DNA of 64,000 bases, taken from NCBI GenBank assembly GCA_022036555.1, contig CM039126.1:10274079-10338078 (forward strand), read 5' to 3'. Numbering within the stretch: the stretch's first letter is position 1; the number at the start of each line of letters is the position of its first letter. Of this stretch, positions 1 to 10,224 are shown piece after piece. The notes beneath the pieces were generated by a model, which saw nothing but the letters and a program-made list of their open reading frames with translations, made no database searches and had not been told where the DNA came from. Origin of the DNA: Microstegium vimineum. Taxonomy: Eukaryota; Streptophyta; Magnoliopsida; Poales; Poaceae. A program made the translations under genes and the position numbers.

Positions 1-29
1 TGTACTACCAATACCTTGACAAAGTACCA

Positions 30-995
30 TCAAGCCCGAGCAATGTAAGCCACCACAACATCCATCAACTCCTCGGCCACCGCCTTCCCGGGCTGGTCAA
101 GGTAGAACACGTGCTGCTCGCCCGGAGTGTCCACCAGCTCAGCCTCGCCGGGCCACCCACTGTTGAGCAGCGCCGCGTGGTAGGCTCGCCCCTTGGTCGC
201 CAGGAAGTCCTCCCCCGCCACGGCAACCAGCACGCGCTGCGTCGGAAGCAGCGCGAGTGGCGGCGCCCGCGCGGACGTCGGCGACAGCCATGGATCGTCC
301 ACCCGGGCGTCAGGGCGCCCCGTCATGAGCTGCCACTCGCGGCGGATGCGCCCCTCCAGCTCGGGTCCCATGGTATCGGACGCGTCCCAAAAGTAGGGGT
401 GCATGAGCAGCACGCCTCTGATCGCCGGGAGCCCCTCGGCGGCGGCGCGCATGGCGACGTTGTGCGCGATGTTGGCGCCCGCGCTATCCCCGGCTATGAA
501 CACGCGGGAGGGGTCCCCGTGCTCGGCCAACCATGGCTCCGGCTCGTCGGACCCGCCGCCGCGGACGGCCCACGCGAGCACCGCCCACGAGTCGGCGTAG
601 GCCGCCGGGAGCCGGTGCTCCGGCACGCGGCGGTAGTCCACGGACACCGCGACGGCGCTGGCGCGGGCGGCGAGTGCATGGAGGTAGCGGTGATACTTGG
701 CGGAGCCGGCCGATTCGACCATGAAGCCGCCGCCGTGGAAGTACACGACGATGGGCAGCTTGTCGCCGGCGCCAGCCGCCGTGGGTAGGTACAGGCGGAC
801 GGAGAGGTTGGTGGCGGGGTCGACGGTGACGTCCTTGGAGTCGACGCCGCCGGTGGAATTGCCGTCGTCGAGGGAGGCGGGGACCGTGTCGTTGCCGATC
901 AGGCGCTCGACGCGGCCGCTCTTGTAGAGGCGGATGAACGGCAGGAGCTCGACGGCGACATCGTCGTCGGCAGCGGCGTCGTGGGAGGCCATCAT
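30..995 (-). CDS. Carboxylesterase, CXE (HSL/GID1-like alpha/beta hydrolase), intact
   Basis: Single-exon ORF of about 320 aa, the usual length of plant class I carboxylesterases, which hydrolyse small esters in the cytosol; the substrate cannot be read from sequence. Numbered from the second of two adjacent Met codons, it shows the oxyanion-hole motif HGGGF (86-90), the nucleophile elbow GDSAGAN (Ser170), an acid in GEDF (Asp262) and a base in EQHVFY (His294). The N-terminal block FIRLYKSGRVERL is typical of the family. The frame stays open upstream to 1247, but I start at 992/995 because homologous N-termini begin about 15 residues before the YKSGR block and the upstream translation looks like 5'UTR. 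The usual LAPEH segment reads RVPEH here. It belongs to a local cluster with the genes at 7164 and 10225. The family call is sure; biochemical function is unknown. Confidence 0.93.
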   Translation of the reverse strand: MMASHDAAADDDVAVELLPFIRLYKSGRVERLIGNDTVPASLDDGNSTGGVDSKDVTVDPATNLSVRLYLPTAAGAGDKLPIVVYFHGGGFMVESAGSAKYHRYLHALAARASAVAVSVDYRRVPEHRLPAAYADSWAVLAWAVRGGGSDEPEPWLAEHGDPSRVFIAGDSAGANIAHNVAMRAAAEGLPAIRGVLLMHPYFWDASDTMGPELEGRIRREWQLMTGRPDARVDDPWLSPTSARAPPLALLPTQRVLVAVAGEDFLATKGRAYHAALLNSGWPGEAELVDTPGEQHVFYLDQPGKAVAEELMDVVVAYIARA

Positions 996-1608
996 CCGGT
1001 TCCTGTCTCTGAGCGGACACGGACTCGGTGAACGTCTGAGACTCTGAGAGGGATGGCTTTCCACTTCGACACGCTCTCGCTGAGAAAGTGGGAAGAAATC
1101 GTAGTTTGCGGCAGGCGGCAGCTTCGCACAGCGACTGAGCGGCGGACGTACGGCACCGCTCGCGTAGTTGCGCGACGAGTCTTGTCCTCTGGCCCCACCA
1201 CGCAAGATGCCAAGCACGCCTCTCACGATCCAGCCGACGAGCCCCAATCAAGCCGGCTCAATCCAAAAATCAGATGAACCCGCCACCCTTAAAAAAATTG
1301 CATCTTTACGGGATCCGCCCCTGCTTTGGGTGCACCACTTTTCCAAGAGCTCCCTGGCGGTGGCGGCCGGGGTCATTGACGCCAATCTCCATCGCCGCAG
1401 ACGTCGGCGTAGTCCGTACAGCGGACGAGAAAGGAGCGGAGGACGGAACACGTGCGCTACAAGCCGCCGCTGCCGTGCTTTGCCCCGTCGCCGATGGCCC
1501 GTCCGAGGTCGAGGGAAATCTTGATCTGGCGATAGAGCGCTCCAGTGCGACCAGGGACACAAATAAGGAAATCTAGCAATAAGAAAATCCAGTAGTTTAG
1601 GCTTGGTA
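996..1608. other. Upstream region of the first carboxylesterase
   Basis: This GC-rich stretch is probably 5'UTR and promoter of the minus-strand carboxylesterase. The minus frame is open through 996-1247, but that translation has no family similarity. I see no clear TATA box and no other gene. Confidence 0.4.
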
Positions 1609-1936
1609 AGAGCATCTTCAACGGTTTTATATTTTTTTTAGCAAAATTAAGAATTTATTAAGTCCCAAATAAATATGGCAAAAGTAAAAACAGTCAATCT
1701 CCAACGGTTTATTATTATTTACTTGACAAAACTAAAAATTGTAGGTGAGAGTAGCACACGGGGCGATTGTCAAGTGAACTGCGGTTTGACATATATGCCA
1801 AATATCACCTGATGTTTGCCAATTTAACAAAAATGTCAAGCTCATTTGTCAAACCGTTGAATAGAAGATTTTTAGACTTTTTTTTTATAAAAACAAGAAT
1901 GTAAAGCTCATTTGCAAAACCGTTGCAGATGCTCTA
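1608..1936. mobile_element. MITE with AGAGCATCT...AGATGCTCT ends
   Basis: The ends are inverted repeats: agagcatcttcaacggtt near 1610 and aaccgttgcagatgctct near 1918-1935. The AT-rich interior carries further inverted copies of the 'aacggttt / tgacaaa' motif. There is no coding capacity. This terminal sequence is common in grass DNA-transposon MITEs; superfamily is uncertain because I could not fix the target-site duplication. Confidence 0.65.
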
Positions 1937-2191
1937 ACGTGCTGTTATCATCGTGTTCTGTAATTTGAATTCTTTCATGTTTAATAAAATACGCGCATAA
2001 GCGTGCTCTTCAAAAATGTTGGGAAAGGATGAACGACTTCAAACCAGCTATTGTAAAAAAAAACGACTGAACGAGGTAGCTGGATTACCCTTCCCCGTAG
2101 TGGCATCACATTGGATATTACCCATACCTGAACATGTGCAATTTTTTATCCATACCCAACCCGTTTCACGTAGATACGTATGTGAATAATA

Positions 2192-2426
2192 CTCGCTCCG
2201 TTTTAAATTATAATTCATTTGATTTTTTTACTCTAAATTTAATCACTTGTCTTATATTCAAAAAAAAATATGCAAATTTAATCAAATTTAAGTTATTCTT
2301 ATAGACCATTTATCAAATAAGTAAATCACAATAAAAAAGTAATACCTTACACAAAATAAATAAATAAAATGTGTTGTCAAACTTAGAGTTAAAAAAGTCA
2401 AACGAATTATAATTTGAAAAGGGGAG
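2192..2426. mobile_element. Stowaway-like MITE
   Basis: Starts ctcgctccgttttaaatt and ends in the inverted aatttgaaaaggggag, with TA on both sides (2190-2191 and 2427-2428). The interior holds the typical 'accactcgtcttattcaaa'-type core, here diverged. About 235 bp and noncoding. Related copies lie at 18000, 45618 and 55828. Confidence 0.8.
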
Positions 2427-2455
2427 TAGGTTTTAATACCCAACGACTAGTCTTA

Positions 2456-2716
2456 GGCTCCGATTGGCAGGGCTCCAAACGACTTCAGCTTCTGTGACGT
2501 ATTCACTGTTCATACATTATTCATAAGAATTAATTTTATTTCTCCTCTCTCATCTTCTCATAGAGCCCGTAGAAGCAGGAGAAGTCAGTTTCTTTAGCTT
2601 CATCTCCTCCTACTGCCTTTGTGAGAGGAAGAGAAAGAGCAGAGATAAAAATAATTGTATGAACAATGAATGTGTCAGAGAAGATGAAGATGTTTTTGAG
2701 CCCTGCCAAACGTGGC
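2456..2716. mobile_element. hAT-like MITE (GGCTCCGATTGGCAGGGCTC ends)
   Basis: Left end ggctccgattggcagggctc is matched in inverted orientation by gagccctgccaaacgtggcc at 2697-2716. Internal arms also pair: cttcagcttctgtgac and the agaagatgaagatg block. About 260 bp with no ORF. The hAT assignment is by resemblance of the ends only. Confidence 0.6.
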
Positions 2717-3768
2717 CCTGCTCACAACAGCTCATAAACCTGTCGGTGATGTTGTGTCAAACATTGGCTAGGTAATAAGCATGGTGCAGTTGCCATAAAT
2801 AGAGCTGGGGATGGCTGAAATTAACACTTTGTGAGGAGGATCATGTGCTAAACACATGTGTCAAAAAATTTTTTTGAGACCAGTATGTACTTGATTAGTC
2901 GAAAACAATAGTAGGAGAGAAGACGACTGATCCTTGTGTGGAGCTCTAATAAATTTGGAAAGACCCACCGCTCAAGGCCTATGGGCGCTTGGCCGCTTGC
3001 CGTTCCTACCCTATCCTCAACCACGGGCATTACGCGAGTACGGGTGGGGTGTGAATTGTGGTCGTGTGAAGCATGGGCTCACAAGTCGCAACGCAATCTC
3101 CCAGCTCGTGCCTCTCCACGACTCCACCCACTGCCTTGGTGGGCAGCCAAAATTCTGCAGCAAACGGTACCGTCCCACGCCGATCCCTCGGCAGTCGGCA
3201 CAAACCATTTCCGGCCGCTTGCCAGGTGCCACCCACCGGCAGTGCACCAGGTCCATGCCGCACCCAAACAATCTCGCGTCGCCGAGTGAACGCCAATAAC
3301 TGAACCGCAGCTAGCTGCGAGCCTGCGATTGGGCCGGGGGAAGAACACGTACGGCGGCGCAGCAGCGGGAATGGCGACGAGGATGCGTTCCGGCGTCAGG
3401 TGCTCGGTCAATCTCGTGCTCCCCTCCCTCTTCTTCGCCTCCCTCCTCTACCTGTCCACCAGGCAGCCGCGCCGCTAAAAATGCCAGTGTCACCACGGTC
3501 GCGGCGGCTTAGGTGTCTGACATCGCTGCCGTTGCAGTCGAAGGTGGTGACGCCAATGTCCTCCTGGTCGACGCGCCTCCGGGCCCGGCGACGCCGATGT
3601 CACGATGGATAATAAGGTGCAGCAGGCGTCTGCCATCGCTGCCGTCGCAACCGAAGATGGCGAAGCCAAGGTCGTGACCCGATGCTCCGCCAGCGTCCGC
3701 CGCCGCCGCCGCTGGGCCGAGGGGGTCAGACTCAGACTCAGACTCAGACATCGCGGCAACACCGGCAC
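2717..3768. other. Intergenic, no gene recognised; tandem segment near 3512/3626
   Basis: No gene is supported here. Two diverged direct copies of a GC-rich segment lie near 3511-3555 and 3626-3670 (both contain 'catcgctgccgt'), and a short CAGACT microsatellite lies at about 3726-3750, just before the carboxylesterase scrap. The GC-rich open frames are low-complexity and look like nothing known. Confidence 0.4.
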
Positions 3769-3789
3769 CTACTTCGGCATCGCCGGCAC

Positions 3790-4067
3790 CCGCTGGGGCT
3801 CGACGACGACCCGCTGGGCAACCCGTTCTCGGAGGCCGCGGGTGGGAACGCGGCGCGTGTCGCCGCCGAGCGCGTGCTCGTCTGCGTCGCGGAGAAGGAC
3901 TCGCTCCGTGGCAGGGGCGTCTGGTACTACGAGAGCCCGGCTACCGCGGCGAGGTGGAGCTGCACGAGTCCGTGGGCGAGGGGCATGTCTTCCATTACCG
4001 CAACCCCGGGTGCGAGGAGGCGCGGGTGTTGCGAGCGCGCGTCCTGCGGTTCCTCCGTACGCCATGA
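3790..4067 (+). pseudogene. Carboxylesterase (CXE) pseudogene, C-terminal third only
   Basis: Translation from about 3795 matches the C-terminal third of the carboxylesterase at 7164: GLDDDPLGNPFSEAAGG, then RVLVCVAEKDSLRGRG and WYYES. At about 3937 the frame changes. Relative to the 7164 gene (ESLKASGYPGEVEL) some 11 nt are missing, and the match resumes in another frame as GYRGEVELHES...GEGHVFHYRNPG, ending at the tga at 4065-4067. The catalytic Asp and His codons survive, but the HGGG and GxSxG parts are absent upstream. It is closest to the 7164 gene, so it is probably a broken tandem duplicate. The left boundary falls at a CAGACT repeat, a plausible breakpoint. It cannot make an active enzyme. 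Confidence 0.85.
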
Positions 4068-5302
4068 ATCAAACTTCAGCGTCAAAATCAAGTAATGGGG
4101 ACGTTGTTGTGTACTGTAATTGTGATTTGTGAGTCTTTATTTCTGCCACGCACAAACTTTGGCGTGACGTGAATCAAATAATGTAGTGGGCCGTTGCTCT
4201 GTGATTGTGTCCAATGTAAAACTTCAAACTAGACCTGGACATTTGCTCCACTTTCCTAGACATAAAGGAGCCACCAGGAGCAACACGAGGGGCATAAAAT
4301 AGCAAAATCTAATAGGCCACCTGTCGCGAGCGCGACGCGTCAAGCCCCGATTCCATTTTAGAATCGTTCACCCGATTTCTCCGGGCATGCTGGCACCGTC
4401 TACCCTCCCCCATGCTCTCTGTCCCTGTCGCTGATATTAAAAAAATTAAAATATTATAACTTCTAAACAGTATATTTTATTTTTAAATTCTGTTTTGTAC
4501 TGGTGTATTCTATGCAACAAAGTGAGGTGACGAACAAAATTAGACTTCACTTACATATATATTGAAAAAAGGAAATTTGCTATTGGCAATTTATATGTAT
4601 TAACTTATAACTTACAACTTATACACACAAGTTATATTGAATAACTTATGCACACAAGTTGTAAAGAATAACTTTATACATGAGTTGTGTTTCATAATTT
4701 TTGTGTTTCAAAGTTTTGGTATAACATAATAAATTTTGTGTTTGAAAGTTTGACATAAGTTATAAGTTAATTTGTTTTTTTTCCTTTTTAATACCTTTTG
4801 GTAAATAAGTTGTGTTTCATAACTCTTGAGTTAGCTTTTGGTAAATAAGTTAGATTTATTCAATTTTTTGGGAGCTTTTTGTCATGGACATGGCATGGAA
4901 GATGCACCAGAGCAGCAGGTCTGAATGTCTGATCAAAGGGTGAACTGTCGCAAGGTGTCAACTCCAACAGTATTGCTTGCAAGGTGTTCAATGCAATTCC
5001 CACGGGCGATTTTGAGGGGTGGACGTCACCTAACTGCATCCTGGAGGTTACCATCCACAAGATGGGCGGACTACGTCCTGTTTCGTCAAGCTCTTTTGTC
5101 CATTTGGATATGTGAAGCTGGTGCATGTGTTTGTCCATTTTTGTGTCTGCGGAGACTTTTTTTGCGAATAAGTTTTCCCCCCCTCTAGACAAAGCTACAG
5201 AGAGGTGCTAGTCTTGACGCACGCACGATGCTGGATGCCCTGGGCCGTGGGCCCGTGGCATCAGGCATCTCGCGGTCGCGGCGCGGGCATTGGCGAGTGG
5301 GG
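4068..5302. other. Intergenic, AT-rich, short repeated motifs
   Basis: No gene is seen. From about 4600 to 4860 several imperfect copies of 'cacacaagtt', 'ataacttat' and 'ggtaaataagtt' occur as direct and inverted repeats, suggesting an old decayed element. Confidence 0.4.
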
Positions 5303-5311
5303 ATTGTGATG
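5303..5311. repeat. Left 9-bp target-site duplication
   Basis: attgtgatg, repeated exactly at 6118-6126 on the far side of the palindromic element. Confidence 0.85.
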
Positions 5312-6117
5312 GAGTAAAATGCACGAGCGGTCCTTAAATTTGTGCTCTTGTGTCATCCCGGTCCCTAAATTTGTAAATCGATTGTTTAGGTCCCTAAATT
5401 TGTTCATCTGTGTCATTTCGGTCCCTAAACTTATTCGATTGTGGCATACCAACCCCTAAACTTGCAAATCGATCTTTTAATCCTTAAACTTATTCATTTA
5501 TGTCATTCCGGTCCCTAAACTTATTCGGTTATGTCATCTTGGTCTAAAAAGAACGATCTAAAAACTAAATATCAAAAAATAATTCATAATTTTTTCATAT
5601 GAACTCGAATGAAGACAAACGTTATATCAAAATTGTAGCTCTCGACGTTTTCTACAACTTTGTAGTTGGAAATTTTTTAAAATAAAACAGTTTAGACTCC
5701 CAAAATATTAGTGTATGTTTATAGATTCTGAAATTTAAAATTTAAAATTAAGTTTTCGGACACTAAATGACTTCAAATAGAAAAAAATTTCAGCTACAAA
5801 GTCGCAGATCACGTCAAGAGCTATAATTTTGATCTAAAATTTGTCTTCATTCGAGTTCATATGAAAAAATTATGAATTATTTTTTGATATCTAGTTTTTA
5901 GATCGCTCTATTTGGACCAAGATGACACAGACGAATAAGTTTAGGGACCAGAATGATACAGATGAATAAGTTTAAGGACTTAAACAGTCGGTTTGCATGT
6001 TTAGGGACCGGGATGACACAACCGAACAAGTTTGAAGACCTAAACGATCGATTTGCGAGTTTAGGGACCGGTATGACACAACAACGTAAGTTTAAGGACC
6101 GCTAGTGCACTTTACTC
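5312..6117. mobile_element. Mutator-like long-palindrome MITE, 806 bp
   Basis: The element begins gagtaaaatgcacgagcggt and ends in the inverted form (accgctagtgcactttactc), flanked by a perfect 9-bp duplication (attgtgatg). Nine bases is the target-site length of Mutator superfamily elements. Nearly the whole element is palindromic: left-arm units of the type 'ggtccctaaa...tgtcat' recur inverted on the right, and an inner pair (tcatatgaactcgaatgaag near 5598; cttcattcgagttcatatga near 5845) brackets a short loop. Each arm is roughly 400 bp. There is no coding capacity. Confidence 0.85.
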
Positions 6118-6126
6118 ATTGTGATG
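6118..6126. repeat. Right 9-bp target-site duplication
   Basis: attgtgatg, an exact copy of 5303-5311. Confidence 0.85.
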
Positions 6127-6169
6127 TCAGCCAGGTGTCACTAATCACTTGACTGTACTCCACCTAGTG

Positions 6170-6640
6170 TTTACGAAACCGAACGGTAACCGGCCGGTTA
6201 CCGGACTTACCACCCACCACCGGTTCGGTTTCGGTACCGGTTTGAATTCAAATTTCAAATTTGAATTTCAAAAAATCGAAAATGCTGAAAAAATCCTAAA
6301 AATAGTTCATGATTTATAGAGTCGAATGGTGTAAAATTTTTTCAAATTGGAGTTCGTTTGCTATTTATTTTGACGTGTTCAAGTTTGAAAAAAAAAGAAA
6401 AAAACCAGCCGGTCCGTTAAGGGTCCATGCGGTTTGAATTTCAAGTTTGCTATTTGTTTCAAGCAAAAAAAAAACGGTAACCGGCGGTTTGGGGTGGTTA
6501 CCGACCAAGCCGGACGGTAACCGACCCTAACCGAACGGTTACCGTTCGCTAACCATTTGCACTGCGTCGTTTGAATTCAAAATCTAAATCGTTTGATTTG
6601 GAAACGGTTTGGGTTACCGTCAAACCGCCCGTGGACGGTT
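6170..6640. repeat. CGGTAACCG-rich repeat, probably a nonautonomous transposon
   Basis: The self-complementary word cggtaaccg and variants (ggttaccg, cggttac) recur many times from 6180 to 6640. They are densest at 6181-6235 and 6475-6545, with an AT-rich 'aaatttgaattt' middle. The outer parts are roughly inverted. No ORF or target-site duplication could be set, so the class is open. Confidence 0.5.
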
Positions 6641-7163
6641 CCCGCCGGCAAAACAGTAGCAAAAACCCTGACTCCACCTGCTCATGCATGGTCTTCTAGA
6701 AGCTTAGCGGGGGCCACCCACCACAATCTGGTCACTGCTCCGTGCTCCCTCACCCAACCCAACACGCGACTGGGACGCGGGACGGTCTTCCACTATTCCC
6801 TACCCTTTCTGTTGACTGTTGAGTGTGGACGATCGCTGAAAGCTGGCAGCTGGGTCCGGCAGCGGCAGAACGTAGAAGTCCCAGCGGTCAGTGTCACCTA
6901 GTCGTCGTCAGGACTCCACTCTTCCGCACCAACCCAAAGATCGTTCCAGCAAACACATCTGACATCACATCATCGCATCTCCGCTCTCGCCACGACGCCA
7001 CATCAACATTGCGCTTGCGCGTCTGCACCACTACACCAACCGTTTGGTCCGCCGGTTCCATTCCACCCGTCGGCGATTCCTCCCGCACTACTACAAAGTA
7101 GCCGTGTCCGGACGAGCCACGCACTGACGCACCGACGCTAACGACGACGACGAGCGCGGCAGC

Positions 7164-8155
7164 ATGGCGGCGGCAGCGGCGGACCCGGACACGGAGGTGC
7201 AGGCGGAGTTCCCGCCGCTGGTGCGCCAGTACAAGAGCGGCCGCGTCGAGCGGTTCTTTAACCCGCCACAGCTCCCGGCCGGGACCGACCCGGCCACGGG
7301 CGTCGTGTCCAAGGACGTCGTCATCGACGCGGCCACCGGCCTCTGGGCGCGCCTCTTCCTCCCGCCCGGCATCAGCCACGGCGGCAAGAAGCAGCAGCGG
7401 TTCCCCGTCCTCGTCTACTACCACGGCGGCGCCTACGTGATCGGGTCGGCGGCCGACCCGTGGACGCACAATTACCTCAACGGACTCGTCGCCAAGGCCG
7501 GCGTCCTCGCGGTCGCCCTCGAGTACCGCCTCGCGCCGGAGCACCTGCTCCCGGCCGCCTACGAGGACTCGTGGGAGGGGCTCAAGTGGGTGGCCACCCA
7601 CGCCGCCGGAGGACCGGAGCCGTGGCTGACCGAGCACGGCGACTTCTCGCGCGTGTTCCTGGCCGGGGCCAGCGCTGGTGGCACCATCGCGCACTTCGTC
7701 GCCGTCCGTGCCGGTGAGCAGCACGACGACCTCCTCGGGGGATGCGCGTCAGGGGCCTGCTGATAGTGCACCCCTACTTCAGCGGCGCGGCGGACATCGG
7801 CGACGAAGGGACGACGGGGAAGCAGCGCAAGGCGGAAGCCGACGCGTTCTGGCGGTTCCTGTACCCCGGCTCCCAGGCCGGCCTCGACGACCCGCTTTCC
7901 AACCCGTTCTCGGACGCCGCCGGCGGGAGCGCGGCGCGCGTCGCCGCCGACCGCGTGCTCGTCTGCGTCGCTGAGAAGGATGAACTCAGAGACAGGGGCG
8001 TCTGGTACTACGAGAGCCTTAAGGCCAGTGGTTACCCCGGCGAGGTGGAGCTGCTCGAGTCCATGGGCAAGGGCCACGTCTTCTACTGCATGAACCCGGG
8101 CTGCGACAGGGCAAGGGAGATGGAGGAGCGCGTCTTGAGCTTCCTAGGCAAGTGA
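7164..8155 (+). CDS. Carboxylesterase (CXE), frame broken by a 1-nt deletion
   Basis: A single-exon alpha/beta-hydrolase gene present as two abutting frames, 7164-7740 and 7742-8155. The first part has the N-terminal RQYKSGRVERF block, HGGAYVIGS (oxyanion hole 87-90, with HGGA instead of HGGG), YRLAPEH and the nucleophile elbow GASAGG (Ser170). The second part starts at MRVRGLLIVHPYF and carries the catalytic Asp (CVAEKDELRD) and His (GKGHVFY), ending at 8155. Total 992 nt is one short of 331 codons. The shift falls on the G run at 7737-7741, so one G has been lost there, or miscalled. As written, translation stops after 199 aa and loses the Asp and His. An intron is unlikely: the only GT..AG pair across the site spans 39 nt, a multiple of three that leads into a stop. 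Probably a fresh pseudogene or an assembly error. Confidence 0.88.
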
Positions 8156-8330
8156 GCGACTCTGAGTGCAAAGCGTTCGACTCCGCAAGTGAGATGGAAT
8201 AATTTCGCCGTTCCATATGTGGCGGTGTTTGAGCCTCAGGGCTCGTGTAATTTGTTTGCTTTCAAAATTAATTGAAGTTTCGAAATGTATCTTACCGTCT
8301 GTTCGTCCCCAAATTGCAAATTTGTAACAT
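8156..8330 (+). other. 3' flank of the 7164 carboxylesterase
   Basis: AT-rich 3'UTR-like sequence following the tga at 8153-8155. The frame is closed in all useful phases. Confidence 0.4.
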
Positions 8331-9852
8331 GTTTTTTTAATAAAAGGTTTTCTCTGCTTTATAGATTTGAAGCATCCACATAAACATAAACATTCTAAGT
8401 TCAAAACGCATAATGTACATGAAGTCATAAGGCTATGCAACATAAGCACACACATAACACCTTGAATGTGTTACATTGAACACAATTGCATTGCTTAAGT
8501 TCCCCAAAGGCTAAAGAGTCAATCGAGACTCTGATGCATCCGCACTCGATTCGCGGCGCCAAGTTTGCTTCGACTTCCACCTCCTGAATCATTCGCTCCA
8601 TTTCCTTCTGGAGACCTAGCTTGAATATGGTCATCCATCCCCCAGCATTCTTCCAACCATCCTTGAGAAATTGTGCAGTCCACTCCAAATTGTTCCCTAC
8701 AAATATGTTGAGTTTCATAATTTTCATAACACCCAGAGAACCGCAGACGTTATAATATTTCTGATTTGATGCTTTTTATTAGCTATCCATAAGAAAGCCA
8801 CATATTTAAAGGTTCCACCCACACTTATTTATAACATTGCCCGATATGAACTTCCAAACATTCTCAGCAACACAACAACTAAAAAAGTGATGCATAATTG
8901 ATTCATTTTCCGTGCAAAAGAGACAGGTGGGGTCATTCACCTCTCTCCTGTTAGCAAGATTATCACGCTTTAGAAGTCTATTGCTAGACAACAACCAAAG
9001 TAAAACTTACACTCTAGGTGGAATGTTAATTTTTCACACAACATGGATAAATTTCAGAACCACGCCCCTATAATTAATAATGGCATATAAAGATTGAACA
9101 GAGAACTTTCCATTAGAGTTAAAACTCCAAAGAAGTTCATCTTCCTCATCACTGAGGGTAATACTATCCCCCACAGCACGTAGATCATCCTAAAGAAGCG
9201 TAATTCTTGGATCATTTCTCCTAAAAGAGTGCTTAAGCTCCTCACCATCCCAGACCTCTCTAATTATTTTACCATGTTGTTCATTGATGGCATATAAAGG
9301 CAAAAAAAAAAAGATAGTCAAACTAGTATTTCCAAACCTCTTGTCTTCCCAGAATCTAATCTTTGCACCATTTTTAATCACTCACCTAATTCCTATATGT
9401 ACAGCCTGCATTGCCCAAATGACACCCTTCTAAAAGGGTGAGGCTAGACAACAGAAAATATTAGGTTTCTTCCTCTGATATTTAAAGTCAACTATCTTGG
9501 TCGAAATAGGATTTATATTCAAATGAATATCCAAGAACTTAACAGGGCTAGGTTGAGGCTTCTGAGGTCAGGAATGCCTAAACACCCATCTCTTTTTTTC
9601 CCCCGAGAAACTAATTGCCAACTAGCCAGATGATACTTGTGCTTCTCTTCAGTATTGTTCAAAAGAAAATGCCCTATATGTAAGTTAATGATGTCAATAG
9701 CCCATTTAGATAACTTTATAAGTGAGAGTAAGTATCTAGGTATGCTAGCTAGACAAGTCTTTAAGAAGGGTTAGTCTAGCTGCATTTGACAGTAGCCATT
9801 CTCTCCAACCAGCAATCCTTTTAACAATCTTATCAATCATTGGTTGTAAATT
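8331..9852 (-). mobile_element. Degenerate LINE (non-LTR retrotransposon), 3' part of ORF2
   Basis: Minus-strand translation in several broken frames gives the end of a plant L1-type reverse transcriptase and its zinc-binding C-terminal region. About 9840-9650 reads KRIAGWREWLLSNAARLTLL and continues with KTCLASIPRYLLS; 9381-9190 contains IKNGAKIRFWED (normally WxIGNGxxxRFWED); 8994-8806 contains RLLKRDNLANRR then CLFCTENESIMHHFF, the zf-RVT Cys/His cluster. Frameshifts and stops separate the pieces, so no protein is made. The T-run at 8332-8338 is likely the poly(A) tail read on the other strand, giving a 5'-truncated insertion with its 3' end at the left. No clear target duplication was found. 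Confidence 0.8.
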
Positions 9853-10224
9853 CTCTCCTTAATTATTTAGAGAAATGTAAAATGCCAGCTTTAAACTGCA
9901 AGACCAAAAGCTACGAATCAAACGCCCTAAATATAACGCAAAATAATTCTCGGCCGACAAAACACGGAAAGATGTTGTGCTACTTCCAACCGCTGCTAGT
10001 TTCTTCAGATATGAACAGTATATGTAGGAATGGTTGCTGCAGCAGCAGCATCCACATCGCTGCCGCAGCAATCACAGCCGAGCAGAGCCACAATTCGAGC
10101 ATCCGACAGAAGGAAATATGCTATATTTCGGTAATCGAACAACTTTCGGCGCATTACAGTTGATTGAAGTATCCAAATAATATAATAACAGCATAAAGAA
10201 AACTCTTATTCATCGTCTCGGTGT
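9853..10224. other. Intergenic; 3' flank of the minus-strand carboxylesterase
   Basis: Likely 3'UTR and spacer of the gene at 10225-11217. Contains a short GCAGCA-rich patch near 10040. No gene is seen. Confidence 0.4.

Noticed and set aside
484..1251. 255-aa minus frame overlapping the first carboxylesterase
   Set aside because: Arg-rich translation in a second phase of the real gene; no family motif.
6894..7724. 276-aa minus frame across the 7164 carboxylesterase
   Set aside because: Antisense shadow; the plus strand has HGGA, GxSxG and the family N-terminus.
7693..7733. Possible 39-nt intron (GTGAGC..GTCAG) explaining the frame break in the 7164 gene
   Set aside because: Too short for a plant intron, a multiple of three, and the joined frame runs straight into a stop.
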